From positions 124,001 to 188,000 of the forward strand of contig CAJQUW010007119.1 of the NCBI GenBank assembly GCA_907163375.1: a DNA stretch of 64,000 nt, written 5' to 3'. The notes beneath the pieces were generated by a model, which made no database searches, was not told where the DNA came from, and was given only the letters and a program-made list of their open reading frames with translations. The position numbers and the translations under genes are program-made. The stretch is from Prostheceraeus crozeri (Eukaryota > Platyhelminthes > Polycladida > Euryleptidae). Shown here in pieces: positions 1 through 14,100 of the stretch. Every line of letters starts with the position of its first letter. Position 1 is the stretch's first letter.

Positions 1-429
1 TTGCGGAGTTTGTTGTCTGGGTGTTGGTGTTAACTGCATCCTTGGCAATAGGTGCAGCAAGTGGATCCGTAAGAGATCCGGCTGTCCGGTAGTCTTTCTG
101 TCATGAACCAGGGATTCATGTGCAGAGTCTGCTCAAATCCTCTACTCCTCAGTTATCTGCCGTTGATCGATGCGTTGTGCACGACCATGAGCTTCAGAAG
201 GTTGAATCGTTTTACTAACTCGGCGACGCTTTGCTTGCTGCAGGAGGTAGCGACTTCGCGGTGACATCGAGAGTACGTTGTGCGTAGAAGAAGTTCCAAG
301 AGCTTCCATCCTTTCTAGCCTCACTTGCTACCCTTAAAGGTTGAAAGGCAAGGTTCACTCAGCTTTGTGTTAGAAGTGCGAGGACCTACAAAAGTGAAAC
401 ATGGATGATGAAGACCAACCACAAGGAAA

Positions 430-850
430 AGCTTGATAGGTACGACAATGCCATGATAAGAAGAATGAGCGGAGTCCGACTTAGTGACCGAAGGAGTGAA
501 GACTTTCGAGGGATATGGGCCTAGAGGACACTAGCTGTGTTTTGCGTCGTTCTCGGTTCTGCTGGTTCGGTTACGTCGAAAGACGAAGTGACTCGAGCTG
601 CATCAATGGGCGTCCAGAAAGGACGTAGATGGACACATCGATCGGCGGACATCGGAAAACGTGGCTGCAAACAGCGTCGGAGGACATAAAAATCCTGAAT
701 ATCAACCATTCGTTCGTCAACGATTAGATGGAGACACGCAATTTGGGAAAAAACGTCTAGCCCCGTCTGACGGGCTCAACGGTCGTGAAACGGGAGTGAG
801 TGAGCGTGCTACCTCTCGCATATGTCGTCCTAATATACTAGGGTCTATCA
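430..850 (+). mobile_element. Degenerate LINE ORF2 C-terminus
   Basis: A frameshifted translation shows the reverse-transcriptase tail of a non-LTR element: LDRYDNAMIRRMSGVRLSDR, then a 'RFCWFGYVERRSDSS' segment corresponding to the usual RLRWFGHVxR motif. At least two frame breaks make it a pseudogene fragment. The first 430 bp show nothing recognisable; 860-2,100 holds no feature I can support. Confidence 0.5.
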
Positions 851-2101
851 CACTTCATGCAATTCTTAATGTTAAGTAATCAACGATTAGTAAATTGATC
901 AACGCTGGTTAATCAAAGATTAAATTTAACTCTTGATAAAATGTTAGTCGCACACACATGCTTCAAATGAACGAACACTTTGTTAAAGATGCGCCGATGA
1001 CAGAAAAAAGAAACAACCAATCAGGATAGCGAGCCTTCCCCCTCTCTCACTATCAAAGAGATCCTGTGTTATGACGTCTTAGCATTTGGTTTGAAAGTAG
1101 CTAACGGTTGAGTCTGTCTGTCTTTGCGTGATGAGCTGCATATTACACTACCAAAAAAAACGTCGTCGTTAGGAAAATTTTGGCACTGATGATACCTATA
1201 TTGACGAAGTACAAAACTATAAGAGTGTAAGAGTGCGTATGCAGTGGCTTCACATGAAAAAATGAAACTTGGAGGAAAATTGTAGAAGAGCTTTCCTGCC
1301 AAAAGTCATTACCTAAGGGAAGTGCGGACCAGCTGAAAACGGTTTAGAACAACTCAAAAAGGCTGGCCAAAAGGATATCGCGAACGAGAGACGGGAATTA
1401 TTCAAAAAAAGAAAGAGGGCCGCCACCACCACCAACTCACTGATGCAACAGCCAAAATAGTATCGCTAATTCCACAACTAACAGAGCCACTAAATTTTGA
1501 TAGCGATCAGCCAGGTCTGTTCATGAAGTTGTTAATCGATGAATTGAAAGCTTCAGAAACAAAGGAAAAAATAATAATGATGTCGGTGATGCACCTGGTC
1601 CTGTTAATTCTGATAACAGTGCTCTTATCGATTGATGACCACCAATCAAATCGCCTTTTGTAGTTCGGAGATTTCCTGTTGCATATAATAGCATATACAG
1701 CAGCACTTATCAAAAACATTGTTAAGAAGCAAAATTATCCGGTAATCGTTGATTAATCTATTGTTAAAACACTAATTTTGACATGTGCATACGAAGTTGA
1801 TTTAACTATGGATTTAATTATTGATTAGCTCCTAATTATGAGATGTGCATTCCACCCTAAATAATGAATTAAGAAGAATATGGACAGATTGAAGGAATAG
1901 CATGCAGAAAAAACATCGAGATCAATTTTAGTTTTGTTTGAGGATTTAAAATTCAACTACCACGGTGATCCACAGTCAACGTCAATTCGACTGTCATCTC
2001 ATAATCGCAACACCGCATCGACAACACGGTCAGTAATCAATTTCAAGGAATAAGACGCATTGCTTCCACCATGAAAAGTTATCAAAATCAAATTTACTTA
2101 C

Positions 2102-2189
2102 CTTCTCGTACAAATTCGTTGTATGGCTTCTCTGGGATCGGTTTAACAATAGACATGTCGTCATTCGCCACCAAAATGAGATCCGCAGC
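2102..2189 (-). CDS. Module 5 exon A: diverged N-terminal half of CIDE-N (88 nt, phase 0-1)
   Basis: Encodes ADLILVANDDMSIVKPIPEK and PYNEFVREG; acceptor TTTCATTGTAG, donor GTAAGT. Length, phases and the KP-Y/F-x-x-FV-R-x-G ending are kept, but the RIS-x-EDGSR core has become VANDDMS. No matching exon B is visible in the remaining 2.1 kb, so the gene continues beyond the left edge. Confidence 0.65.
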
Positions 2190-5100
2190 CTACAATGAAA
2201 CATACATGTAGTTCCTTAACCAAAGAGTATTATTTTCAAGTTAGGCTTCAAACCCATTATCAAATATTTGCATTTAATCAACTTGTTAATTGAAATATGC
2301 GATTCATTCCTTGTCTTTACACAAGCTTCTATGCTAGAATAAATACACGGGCTTGAGTTTGCTGCTCGCACGTCTGAAGGAAAAAGTCGAAAAAGATGAA
2401 ACACTTTTTCATTTACACTTCTAAGCACCAATGTTGAAACTTCATTAGACATCCTGAAGATCCATTCGTCGAGGACTATTGACGCAATCATTTTCTGGAG
2501 ATGATTTATGATTTTAAGCGCCGTCGAATTACTGAATCTCAAATATCTTTTTGGTAAAAAAGCACCTTCAGGAGTAATTATGCTTATTGGCTTGTGGAGC
2601 TGCGTCGCCAGCGTCTTTCGAAGTGAACGTTTCTCCTGTTGCCGAGCAACTGGTAAATGCATGTCATTGGTTGCATACTCTTATGAAGCCCGATTTCTTT
2701 GCTGTACTACTTCAAGGCTAACCGTGATGCTCATGAAGTGGTCTTCATATAATGAAGTATCTGACATATTCGGAAGGGTCCTTCTGCTGTTGGCAGCAAA
2801 ACTAATTATTAGGATTTGCTCAAGCGCTTTCGAAGTTCGTAGGACATCATAATCATGCCCATGATGATTTCTTGCGAGATTCAGATGAAACAACAAGTGT
2901 TAATGAGATCTATGACGATCGTCTATTTGCAAAATGAGATGATGCCAATATGATGCTGATTACGGATAGCAGTAATATGTTTAAAAAGACAAAATTACTT
3001 CAAAGAAAAAATGCATGCGATAAAGGATTAAATGCTGCATCATAAAAAAATCCTTAGAACCTGACTCACGGACCGAACATGTCATACACCGTTAGTACCT
3101 CCAACTTTAATAAATCATCGGACTGGTTCTGCTGGACTATTTCAAATGAAGATTGAAATGAACATTCAAAGTTAAAGCGATGAACGGAGAAGTTTGTAGT
3201 AATAAAAGAATGTGAACTTAACTTTGAAAATTATGCATCAACTTTCGATCAATATTTTGAAAATGAGGAAAAATTTCATGAAATCAAGTACTCGGCATGT
3301 TCTAAAATTGTTGTTGTCTTGTACCTTTCTACATTTCGACAAACTCTTGGGCTTCTGTAAGAGTGGGTTTAAAATTGGAAAGTTTGGATGATTTGATTTT
3401 TGCTCATACGGCTTATAACCTACATGCATTATTGCATCTTCGAATTTCTAGGAAGATCAGATGAAACATCATAAAAAACGAATGACAAACATGACGCTAG
3501 CAACATTTCTCAAAAATGATTTCACTTACCGAATCATCCCAAATTGCTGGATCTTCATGTGTGTCATCAGCTAAAGGTCTAAAAATACAAACATGAAGAT
3601 TATTGACAGCATTTTCTACAGTTATAAATAAGTAAGTAAATGTAAGTAAATGTTTATTTCTGAAAACATTAAAAATCACGACAATCAGTATGGACTCACA
3701 GCAATGATAAATACAGACAGAAAGAATTAATTCAAAGGTTGTGTTGATTCTTTAGAAATGTACAATATACGTAACGGTAAAGATAACGAGGCAAAAGTCA
3801 AATTATACAGGTACCATTTGCCAGAGCTGTTGTCAAAGGGAAAAAGGAGTTTCGTCTTCGGGTTGTCACAGATTGAGGCTGTATAAACTTCTTGGAACGC
3901 AAAGATTTCTTGGGACAAAGCTCATGTAAAGGATGTGAAGGAAAGTTGCATATTTTCAAAAGCAATTTAATGGATGCTGTCTTGCGTCGGTCTTCTAAAT
4001 TTGGAAAAGAAATGCACTGACAACAACGTGATTCACCACAGATTATGACGTGAGCTCTTCGTTGGATTTTCTCAAGTATTGAGGCGCTCTGAGCTGACAT
4101 GCCAACAAAGATAGGGGAACAGTATTCAATAATTGACAAAATTGATCCCTTATAAACGTGCACCAAGGTTTGGTGGTCCAGTAAAGGTTTCAGTATGCGG
4201 AGGGCATAAAGTCGTCGAGAGGCGACAGTGTTGACGAACTCGAAGTGTCTATTCCATTTGAGATCGGAGGTAAAATGCACTCCAAGAATCTTAAGCTCGG
4301 TAACCAATGGAATTGGGGGAAATACTGGGAGCGTACAATCTTTTCTTCTTGGAATCCACATAAGCTTACATTTAGCGTCATTCAAAGATAAACTGTTCAT
4401 CGCTGACCAATGAAGCATATTGTCGTGTTCTTGCAGGATCTTAGTGTCACAAGGATTGGAAATCGGAATTACAAATGTGTAGTCGTCAATATACTTAATA
4501 ATGGTTGTGCTCTGGTACATGGGACGCAATGAACCGACGACTAAATTAAACAAATACGGACCGATTAATGATCCCTGTGGAATTCCAGAAATAACAGGTA
4601 GGTGACTGCTACAGGAATTGGACAGTTTCACAGACTCAGTCCTACCATACAAGTATTCCTTGACCCAGTAGATAAATCCTGTGGGAAGCTTGTTGATCAC
4701 GAGATGGTTCAACATAACATCGTGACCTAACTCGTCAAAAGCTTTACTGTAGTCATAGGCCAAAACAGCCACTCCAAAGGTGTTGCTATCCTCCATAGCT
4801 ACTGTGATGTTTTCGTGCAGGCAGATCAAGGCAGCTGTGGTAGACGACAGCGGTAGATTCCCAAATTGACCTTGTCCAAAAGTTTGGCGCAGCTTGTCTG
4901 AAATGCCGGAGTTAAGCACAGCTTTTTCGCATATTTTGGATAGAGCTGATAATAAAGATATCGGTCTGAGCTCACTGATTGATATTGGAAGAAAATATTA
5001 TAAGAACGCATAGATCCTCTCTTTTGCCTACGGTTAAGCAAGAATGGGAAAGCGGTAAAAGAACTTCAATACGCTGAGGCACACTGATGTGCATTCATTC

Positions 5101-8100
5101 ATAACATTCTAAATACAAAGGACAGGGAGACAGAATTGAAGAATGAACTGAATAAAAGGAATTTGAAAAGACTAAAGTTCCATTTCGCTTCATTGATTCT
5201 TTTTCAGACAGAATCCATCACAAGAAATATCATGATTTATCGTAAGTTCATAAGAATGGGACCGTTTCGTATCTTGATCAGTAGCGGAAAACATGAACAA
5301 CATTAGAATCTCGACAATTGTCAATGACTACTTCATCTAATGAATGTAATCATTTCGATGCCTAATCTTGGCTCAGTAAACTGACTATCAGAACGTCAAG
5401 AGTTCAAATCCAACTAAAAACGAATGAATCATTGGGAAGGAGTGACCGGGAGCTCCAACACAACATCCTGCTCTTTATGTTGACACCAGCGGAAGTCGAA
5501 TGGAAGCATGCGACAAGCTTTTTAATCATTTTACAGACCAGTTACGGTACGCACTAGAGTTTCACAAGGGAAATTTTCTGTGAATTTGTAAATATACGAA
5601 TATAATGCAAGTACTGAATAAAAAATCTCTGAATTGTGAAATCAAAATTATCGGCAAATAATTCATCATTTAAAAAACACTTACAAAGAAAGACTGTGAT
5701 TCGTAGTGTTATTCCGGCGTGCGCCGAACTTATTCGTTGGACGTTTTCGGCGTAATGGATCAACGGCGACTTTTCGATTACCCTCAATTTTCTGTTTGAA
5801 TTTCCGTTTCAGTGTATTCTGAAAGCAATACATATATGGTTTATAAATTCATATTCATGAATCTTTAGGATGTGTTGCTTAAATATTCAGGTCACATGAC
5901 GAAAAAATCAATTAATACGGGAGCGGTGTAGTTCAAGGTGACTATTGATGCCACCAATAATCCGGAGCATCGGTGTTAGTACTCACAGAAGGCTTTATTA
6001 CAAAATAAGTTCAGGCGAATTTATACATATCAGACTTGTGCTGTAATTGTAATTGTGATTACAATAACTTTATTTAGTAACTGTAATCAATTCACGGATG
6101 TGATGAGTAATTTTTAATTGCAATCAATTACATTCCTAGCCATGTGATTGAGATGTAATTTCAATTACATACTTTGCGGTCAGCTCTGTTCATTAGTGCG
6201 CAGTTCAAATCACCTTGCTCTCCTCGTCGATAATGCGCTAAAATACTTAGATTTGCACCGGGTGTACAACTAACACAATGTACTTTCAAAGAAATTTAAT
6301 GCGAAACTTATTGTCAAAATCTATCTTAAGTGCGGTGTTATTATGTTCTTTACCCCTCTAATTGCTGATCGGAGAATGCAAATCGGAAAACGTTTATTAA
6401 TTTCCCCTCAGAATGTAATTGTAGTCAATTACATTTCATGAGTAATTGACACAAGTCTGATACATACAATATCTAACAGACACTGACTTTTTAAGAAATG
6501 AGGACTCATTCTTGCATAGAAATCTGATCTACCTGTATTCCTCATGAAAGGGAAAGTCAGTTGCCAAATGTCACTACATGATGGACACTCAACAACACAG
6601 TGAAAGAGATCTTCTATCTACAGTTGGTCACAATAAATACACAGACATTCCTGACTTAGTTTCCTGTTTCTATATCGACCAGTTTCAACTGCCAATTCGT
6701 AATTGCCAGTTCGAATTCCTATTATGTACTGAGTTCTTGTTTAGTCATAGGCAAGTGACTAAATTCAAGTGGCTCCGGCGAATACCGAGTTCGAGTCCGG
6801 TTTCGGAGCCCAGAAATAAAGTAGTGCAGTCAGCTACTCACCCATGTACCGTCAGCATCAACCAGCATAGGATAGGAGCTGCAAATAGCTTTTCCTATAT
6901 CTTTCAGCATTTTTTCAGATATGTACCTAAAAATACAAATGTACAAAGTAAAATCAAAAATAGCTGAAATTAAATAGCAATGTATTTGACAGACAGCGCA
7001 TGCTGAAGCGCTTGTAGTCGACTGACTAGAATTCGTTATCTGAAGCCATGAACGAGATATTATTTACATCAACACACAAAACATTGAGCAACAACTCCAG
7101 CACACATGGGAGTAAGGAATCGCAAAAGTCTATAGCATTGATTAAATCAGGATATTTTTGGTGAGTAGGACATACCGCTAGATTCATCGCTGATTCTACA
7201 ACAATAATTTATGAGTTTGTACTGACTTTGTATATAAAGAGAAATTTGCCAGTCGTGTCCTGAACATAAAACATTTTGTTCTCAAATGGCAATGTCGTTG
7301 TATCAATTTTCTCCATCCGTCGATCTTCTACTAGAAATTGGTATTCAAGACCTAACTAAGTATGTGGTCTAGAAGTATCGACCTTAATTAAAAGAAAAAT
7401 GCGACTTCACGTTCGCTATGATAAATATTACTAAGAGTATCAATTCTATGTGTGCTATAAATCTTAATAACTGAGCTTTAGATTTTACCGAGGCTGAAGC
7501 TAATAAGCGAAATTAAAGTTATGGCACAAATTGCATCCATCAATGACAATATCCCAATTATCATCATAGTTATCACGTGAGAGAGAGAGAGGAAAGATCA
7601 CAGCTAACATTTGTTGATGTGCAATAGATTTCCTCATTAAGAAAGTATTCATCGATTTCTTAATCATTAGCTTTGAAAACCAATTTTTGAAGAAATACAC
7701 ATGTACATATTTTTTAAAAAAACTGGAAAATCAAGAGAAAGGCTCCCCATTTTTTAGGTCGACAGTAGTAAGTCTACGTTAAAATATTAAAATTATAAAT
7801 GACTGGCCTTGGACTTCTAGCGTCTTCTCAAAGTCGCCTTCTCAAGACGCTGAACGCCGAAGGTCCGTTATTTATGCGATTATCTTATTTTAACTCTAGC
7901 TTAGTGGTGACTAAACTTTGGCCAGCTTCTTCTTGCTTTTCCGGGACTGTTTTAAGAATGACCTTCCGACGACTAATTAATTACAATATATCTACTCGCA
8001 TGTTTGTCATAACCTCACTTTCCTTCATCCACACTATGTATTTTACAAGAAATTAAAATTTGCAGTAATGGTTCACCAAGGAATCAAGGAATGGAAGCTA

Positions 8101-11100
8101 ATCATTACTCATTCGTGTGGTAAACTTTAGAGCACAGTGTTGCTTATTTAGAAATCTGTGAATTTTTTTACAACATTATCTGGGTCATATGATTAGAGTC
8201 ATCTGCATGCAAAAAGAGATAGGGCCAAAGATTTGATTAGAAATTCTTGTTATTCCAAAATGCTTTGATGACTAGCGACTGGCATGATTGCGAATTATAC
8301 AAAAGATTCAATTGTTGATGTCAGTATACACGCTTCGAGTAAAAACTATGCCACCGTCATGTCACGCACTGCTCAAACTAAACTTCATCATATTTCCACC
8401 ATTGTATACTCATTATAGCTTTTTTTATCACTCGGCTTTTGTAATTCTCCTCTTTATCAATTGCTTTCTTTGAATTTTAGTTGCATCGATGATTTTCGTT
8501 CACAACATAATTGATATTTTGAATGAACGTCAAACTTTCTGATTTTCTCTTGTGTTCAGCTACTCCTTCTACAAGTACTAATCTACTGAATATTGTTGTA
8601 AGTTATCAGTTTGAATGAGGCGAGGATGTCGACTGTAGTAGATCAGTAGAAGAATAGAAGAGCGAGAGAAACATGAGAAAGTTTGACACACATTCGGATA
8701 CATCCAATCATGTGATGAACTGAAAATTCAAAGAAAACTATTCATAAAAAGGACATGCATAAGCAGAGTGACAGAAGAGGCAATATGGAGTACGCATCAT
8801 AGAGGTGAAGATTACAAAAAGTTTAGTTTGAGCAACATATGGGATGATCAGAGATATCGTGATGAGACAGTGACATATAGTCTGGGAGCCAAGGCGCTAA
8901 AAAACGAAGTAAAAATGACACCCCTGCTATACTTTTCTTAACACTTTCATATTGTTAAGGGGTGTATGGGACATCAGAAAACAGTTGTTAGCAATACCAA
9001 CTCTCTTGCAAAAGTTGCTTTAGGCCTACCTTTGTAAAACTATCACGATGTTAAAAATGCAAAGCATGGAGTGAGTACGGAACACAAAAGTAACTCTAGA
9101 TATGGATTGAAACAACGTATACCTACGCACGACGTCTCATTTTGATCGTCTAGATGTCCTCTCACTCATAAATCTTGTTGGAAGTGAATACGTTAAAGAA
9201 GGAAGTCGCCAGAGGTCAAAAGGTCACAAAACCTAGGTCAAAACTCAAAAATAGCACTTTTCTTAAAAGGACGCCTGACTCACTGCCTTGGAGCGATCAA
9301 ATACTTCAAAATCAAACGGTAACCTCATCTAGGTACCCATGGGAAGTTTTTGAAACAGTTGTTTGGAGGTCATGACCCAATGACGTGATCACAGGTCAAA
9401 TTTCTGTAAAGGTCAAATTTTAAAAAAATCAATAAAACCAGCTTTTTTGTCTTATCGATATTCATACGCATTCCGTTAGCCTAGGCACAACCAGGGATAG
9501 TTATCCATAGTTTACAAATATATTCTTCTCAAATCAATGATAATACTTTGACTAGAAGTTATCATTAGGCCTAGGCCATTCAGCCGGTCAAGAGGTCATT
9601 CGTAGCATACGTAATCGGCTACTTTTTCTCTATTTCATTATTTTACATTATTTACGTCACTTTTCATTATTATTATTATATTATGTTGCTATTACATTAA
9701 TTTATTACTTTGAAATATATATTTATTGTGACTCATTCGCATTTCCTACCCTCATTTTTTAAGGCACAATATGCATTTTTTCTGTAACTTCCTATGAAGA
9801 CCAGCTCAAAATGAAAAGGACTCATGTTGCTCATATGTCTTTCTTATATTAGGTAAACATGACGCTGAAAACCATGAAAGTTACTATGAAAGTCATTAAA
9901 AAGTCATGTCATCCTCTTCACTATCTTCTTCCAGACGTCCACACTTCAAATGATGGCCATTGCAGCTACATGCGATTATGCATGCAGTTCCGTTTTTCGC
10001 ACATGAACACTTTTGAAGGCAGCCTTTCTTGCATTTACAGAAAAGAAGTTTAGCAGCCGCCATTTTGCTCTCTTTTGTCATCATAACAGGAACTAATGCT
10101 CCCTTCTGATCCAGCTTTCGTCCAAATTTCAAGGGTGAAAGGAGACACGGATTTGATTTTGCTGCTTCCTTGTATAAGCTGAATTGACAAAGACTTCTCA
10201 AAACATGTTGATGGAAAGCATCTTCTGTTGGTGGTAGCAAGCGTAAGTCGCGTTTAGTGGAACTGAACAGATGAGCGCGTAAGCGGTCAAGAGAAAAACT
10301 GTACTCCGGTTTTCGATACAAACGACAAAAGAAGTCCCTAGCTTCATCAAAAACTGTAGAGCTAACATGTGAATCATTATGAGAAAAGTCAACTAGAAGT
10401 GAAAATACTGCATCGTGCTGATTGGAATCTGAAGATATTTCTTTGTCATTCAGTGTACGTTTGTTCATATATCGACTCCTGTGATAATGAAAATTGCTAG
10501 CCACCATATCTACACACGTTTCACCATGTCCTTTAATCTTGAATAACATGACTTCATCATTAATATCCTTTGCCTTCTTGTGTATAGCTCTTTCCCTCCC
10601 ATCAGGCGTTGCAATGGCAATCAAGGTCCAAACTCCATAGCTATCTCTCTCTTTTTCACAAAGAAAACAGACAGATTTATTATATTCAAGAGATTTCCCA
10701 ACCAAAGATGAAGAATCAGATCTTAGACGAATAGTCGAATTGTCTAAAGAGTCCGACTTCTTTCCTTTCGTTTGCTTAGACCTCAACTTTATGTTATCCA
10801 ATGTTCTCTTGAGTGTATATTTGCTACGACAGATTACATGGACGATTGGTCTCTTTTCCAAGAAGGTAGCTTCATCCTCTAAATCACTCCAGATCTTCGC
10901 AAACAATTCATCCTTTCGTATGAAAATTGCCGACTTCAATCCTGGTAAACCTTTGCTTGTTATAGTGGACGTTTTTCCATGTTTTTTGGATGCACTTTGA
11001 CATATGATGCATTTCGAATAGTCAGGACAGGAGCTTGACCGAAAGTAATGGTTCCATACTTGAAGAAGGATCTTGTTAACCTGAAAAAAGAAACGAAAAA

Positions 11101-14100
11101 TGAAAATCGAAAAATGAGTTATCGACTTTAACATTAGTCCTATCTTCTCCACCATTTCTTCAGAAAAATCAAAGTTTCAAAATAAATCATTTTCTGTTTC
11201 TAATTATCATTTTTTTCAAAATAATTTGCAAGTTTTTTTGGTATCAAAAAAAGTTGCGCAGGGGGGTTCTAGGAAAACTCATTTTCTGTTTGTCATTATC
11301 ATTATTTTCAGTTCTCATGAAAAATGTGTACGATAAATGACGATTTAGATTCAATGAGGGATGCTATAAAGATGGAAATTGACTTACTTTATTCTCATCC
11401 GAACATTTCAGAAATGGAGCCTGAATGCGTTGTACATGTGCCGCACACACGTTGATGTCGTTCGACACACGGTATGATGCAATACTTCCTTGCTCTACAA
11501 ATCACAGAGGTATACATAGAATATGTGATCCATTACTTTTAAATCATTACCGTACCTAAAATTCACCGGTCGTGGCTCTCGAACACCGACAGCTAATTGA
11601 TATCAATGCAGATTGCGAGAAATACTATAGCTAATGGTATTTCCGGGCGGAGGAAGAGTCGAATATTCCAAGCAAGTGACAACAGAAGTACACGAGGAGG
11701 ATTGTTTGGATAACGCAGAGCGCAATCATCGATAATGAACGACGTTAAAAATGTTACCCACTCAAGAACTTGTTTATGACGTCACAAGTTGTGTTCATCT
11801 CATTGGCCATCCTTTCCACTGTCGATGTACTACGAGCGCGAGTGTAACTTCACCATGGAACACAGCAGCTCACCGGTGATTCCAAATTTCTTAGAAATCC
11901 TGAGCTACGCCGCCAATAACAGTCAATTCCTCCTGCGCGGTCTCGGTGAAAATGTGGTGAACTACGCTATTGATAACTTCTTGATCCCTTGACCGGCTGA
12001 ATGGCCTAGGCCTAATGATAACTTCTAGTCAAAGTATTATCATTGATTTGAGAAGAATATATTTGTAAACTATGGATAACTATCCCCTGGTTGTGCCTAG
12101 GCTAACGGAATGCGTATGAATATCGATAAGACCAAAAAAGCTGGTTTTATTGATTTTTTTAAAATTTGACCTTTACAGAAATTTGACCTGTGATCACGTC
12201 ATTGGGTCATGACCTCCAAACAACTGTTTCAAAAACTTCCCATGGGTACCTAGATGAGGTTACCGTTTGATTTTGAAGTATTTGATCGCTCCAAGGCAGT
12301 GAGTCAGGCGTCCTTTTAAGAAAAGTGCTATTTTTGAGTTTTGACCTAGGTTTTGTGACCTTTTGACCTCTGGCGACTTCCTTCTTTAACGTATTCACTT
12401 CCAACAAGATTTATGAGTGAGAGGACATCTAGACGATCAAAATGAGACGTCGTGCGTAGGTATACGTTGTTTCAATCCATATCTAGAGTTACTTTTGTGT
12501 TCCGTACTCACTCCATGCTTTGCATTTTTAACATCGTGATAGTTTTACAAAGGTAGGCCTAAAGCAACTTTTGCAAGAGAGTTGGTATTGCTAACAACTG
12601 TTTTCTGATGTCCCATACACCCCTTAACAACATGAAAGTGTTAAGAAAAGTATAGCAGGGGTGTCATTTTTACTTCGTTTTTAAGCACGATACGACGGCT
12701 TGGCTCCCAGACTAATAGTTTTTACATGAGACGTGATTGATGATAGAAGAATGGAGCCTTCTTTGTAATCCGTGATCATGCTAACCGTTGGCCAGAGAAA
12801 TATGTTGTAATGCCGACTTTATAATCACATTTTAGGCTCTCACTTCAAATAATTTTCACTGCATAATGATAGGCTTCTTTGAAATATTCATCTGCATATC
12901 TTGAGTAGAAAGTGGTATGAACTCTTCATATAGTCAAGCTTGCTCAAATTGAGCCAAGAACAAATTCTATCGATTCACCATCGAACTGAATGCACATTAG
13001 AGGTCTGCGTTAGTGTCGTGTTGAGGCCTGTCATTCGTATTCGTGGTTTTACAATTCGAGCCGTTCATTATTTTTGTGTTGACAAGGATTTCATTTTTGA
13101 TTTCATGATAATTTGATAGATGAACCTGTTCTACCTTAAAACAAGCTATCTACAATCCATTCAATTTCTCGACGATGAATGATGGATAAGACGCATTCTT
13201 TCATTCACTTGCACGGAATGATCGATTAAGGACTCAATACAGTTGACCAATGCACGGCCAAGTCGTGAGCATCAACAGCTTCCTGTGCGGACCATCTGCG
13301 GTGGTGGGTCGAGCGTGCTGCCCGGAACCCGAACTTGAGCAGAATAGCTTGTGCGAACAGCTGCCATTCTTGCAATCCTAGCCACCTTCACTGCAAGCGA
13401 ATGCGCACTTCTAGTATGAAAAGGCTTATCTGCGTCTAGAGCAGCTTTATATTAGATCGGCTGCATGTCTACAGCTTTTTGACAGTAATTACCAAAGTCC
13501 AATTATCCAAAATCCAAATTATTTTCAACTGTGGTCTCCGTGGCACAATGGTTGCTTGGACCAGCGATCTTTCGGCACAGAGGTCGAGCCGCGAGAGTGT
13601 CAATGGAAATCGTCAGGAAGGGCATCCGGGCTAACAACGCTTTAGTTAAAAGTCTGACCATATCGGCACCGTCGAAGCCCCCAGCATGGGGAAGTGGTGA
13701 CATCAGACCATCATTTTTTCTTTAGCACGGTGAACCTCCTCAAGTGAACTATTGCTTTTATACTTTGCTCGATTGCTTTGCTTGTTTAAAATGATTTGTT
13801 CGGAAAATGTGTTTCGTGTTAGACGTACGCGGTTGGACTTCCTGTTTCGCTGGAAAACATAAGGAGATTTCAAAGTTTCGGTAGATTGGTTTGGGTTGAA
13901 TCAACCGGATTGCGATGGAACTAAACTGATTCCGATTGAACAAAAGGGCAATGACCTTTTGGTGGGCAATGACCATGGGAACATTTTCTGTTTAACCCAA
14001 CCGAAATTTTGAAATCTATCCTAGAAACACGGTTGTTTGGCTCGTTCAACCCCATTACGGTAGCTACAACCAGTGTCCGGTAGGAAGATAATAAACAATC

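Larger units (their letters stand above)
8878..12714 (-). mobile_element. Long-TIR DNA transposon (3.8 kb) carrying a CXC-domain gene
   Basis: Two inverted arms of about 715 and 728 bp (8,878-9,592 and about 11,989-12,714) match almost base for base and enclose a gene on the minus strand. The ends read TAGTCTGGGAGCC...GGCTCCCAGACTA. The flanking bases ATA occur on both sides, a possible 3-bp target duplication. The near-identity of the arms suggests recent insertion. I cannot assign a superfamily: a 3-bp TSD would suit PIF/Harbinger-type elements, but no HARBI-type transposase is visible inside. Confidence 0.8.

Noticed and set aside
2508..2852. 114-codon plus-strand open frame
   Set aside because: No recognisable motif, no exon borders, overlaps another open stretch on the other strand; typical chance frame in a long intron.
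9175..9375. 66-codon open frame present identically on both strands (also 12,207-12,407)
   Set aside because: It lies within the two inverted arms of the transposon; identity follows from arm identity, and no protein motif is visible.
13533..13610. Possible tRNA gene
   Set aside because: A- and B-box-like motifs are present, but no acceptor stem or cloverleaf; the sequence recurs as a SINE with a shared body.
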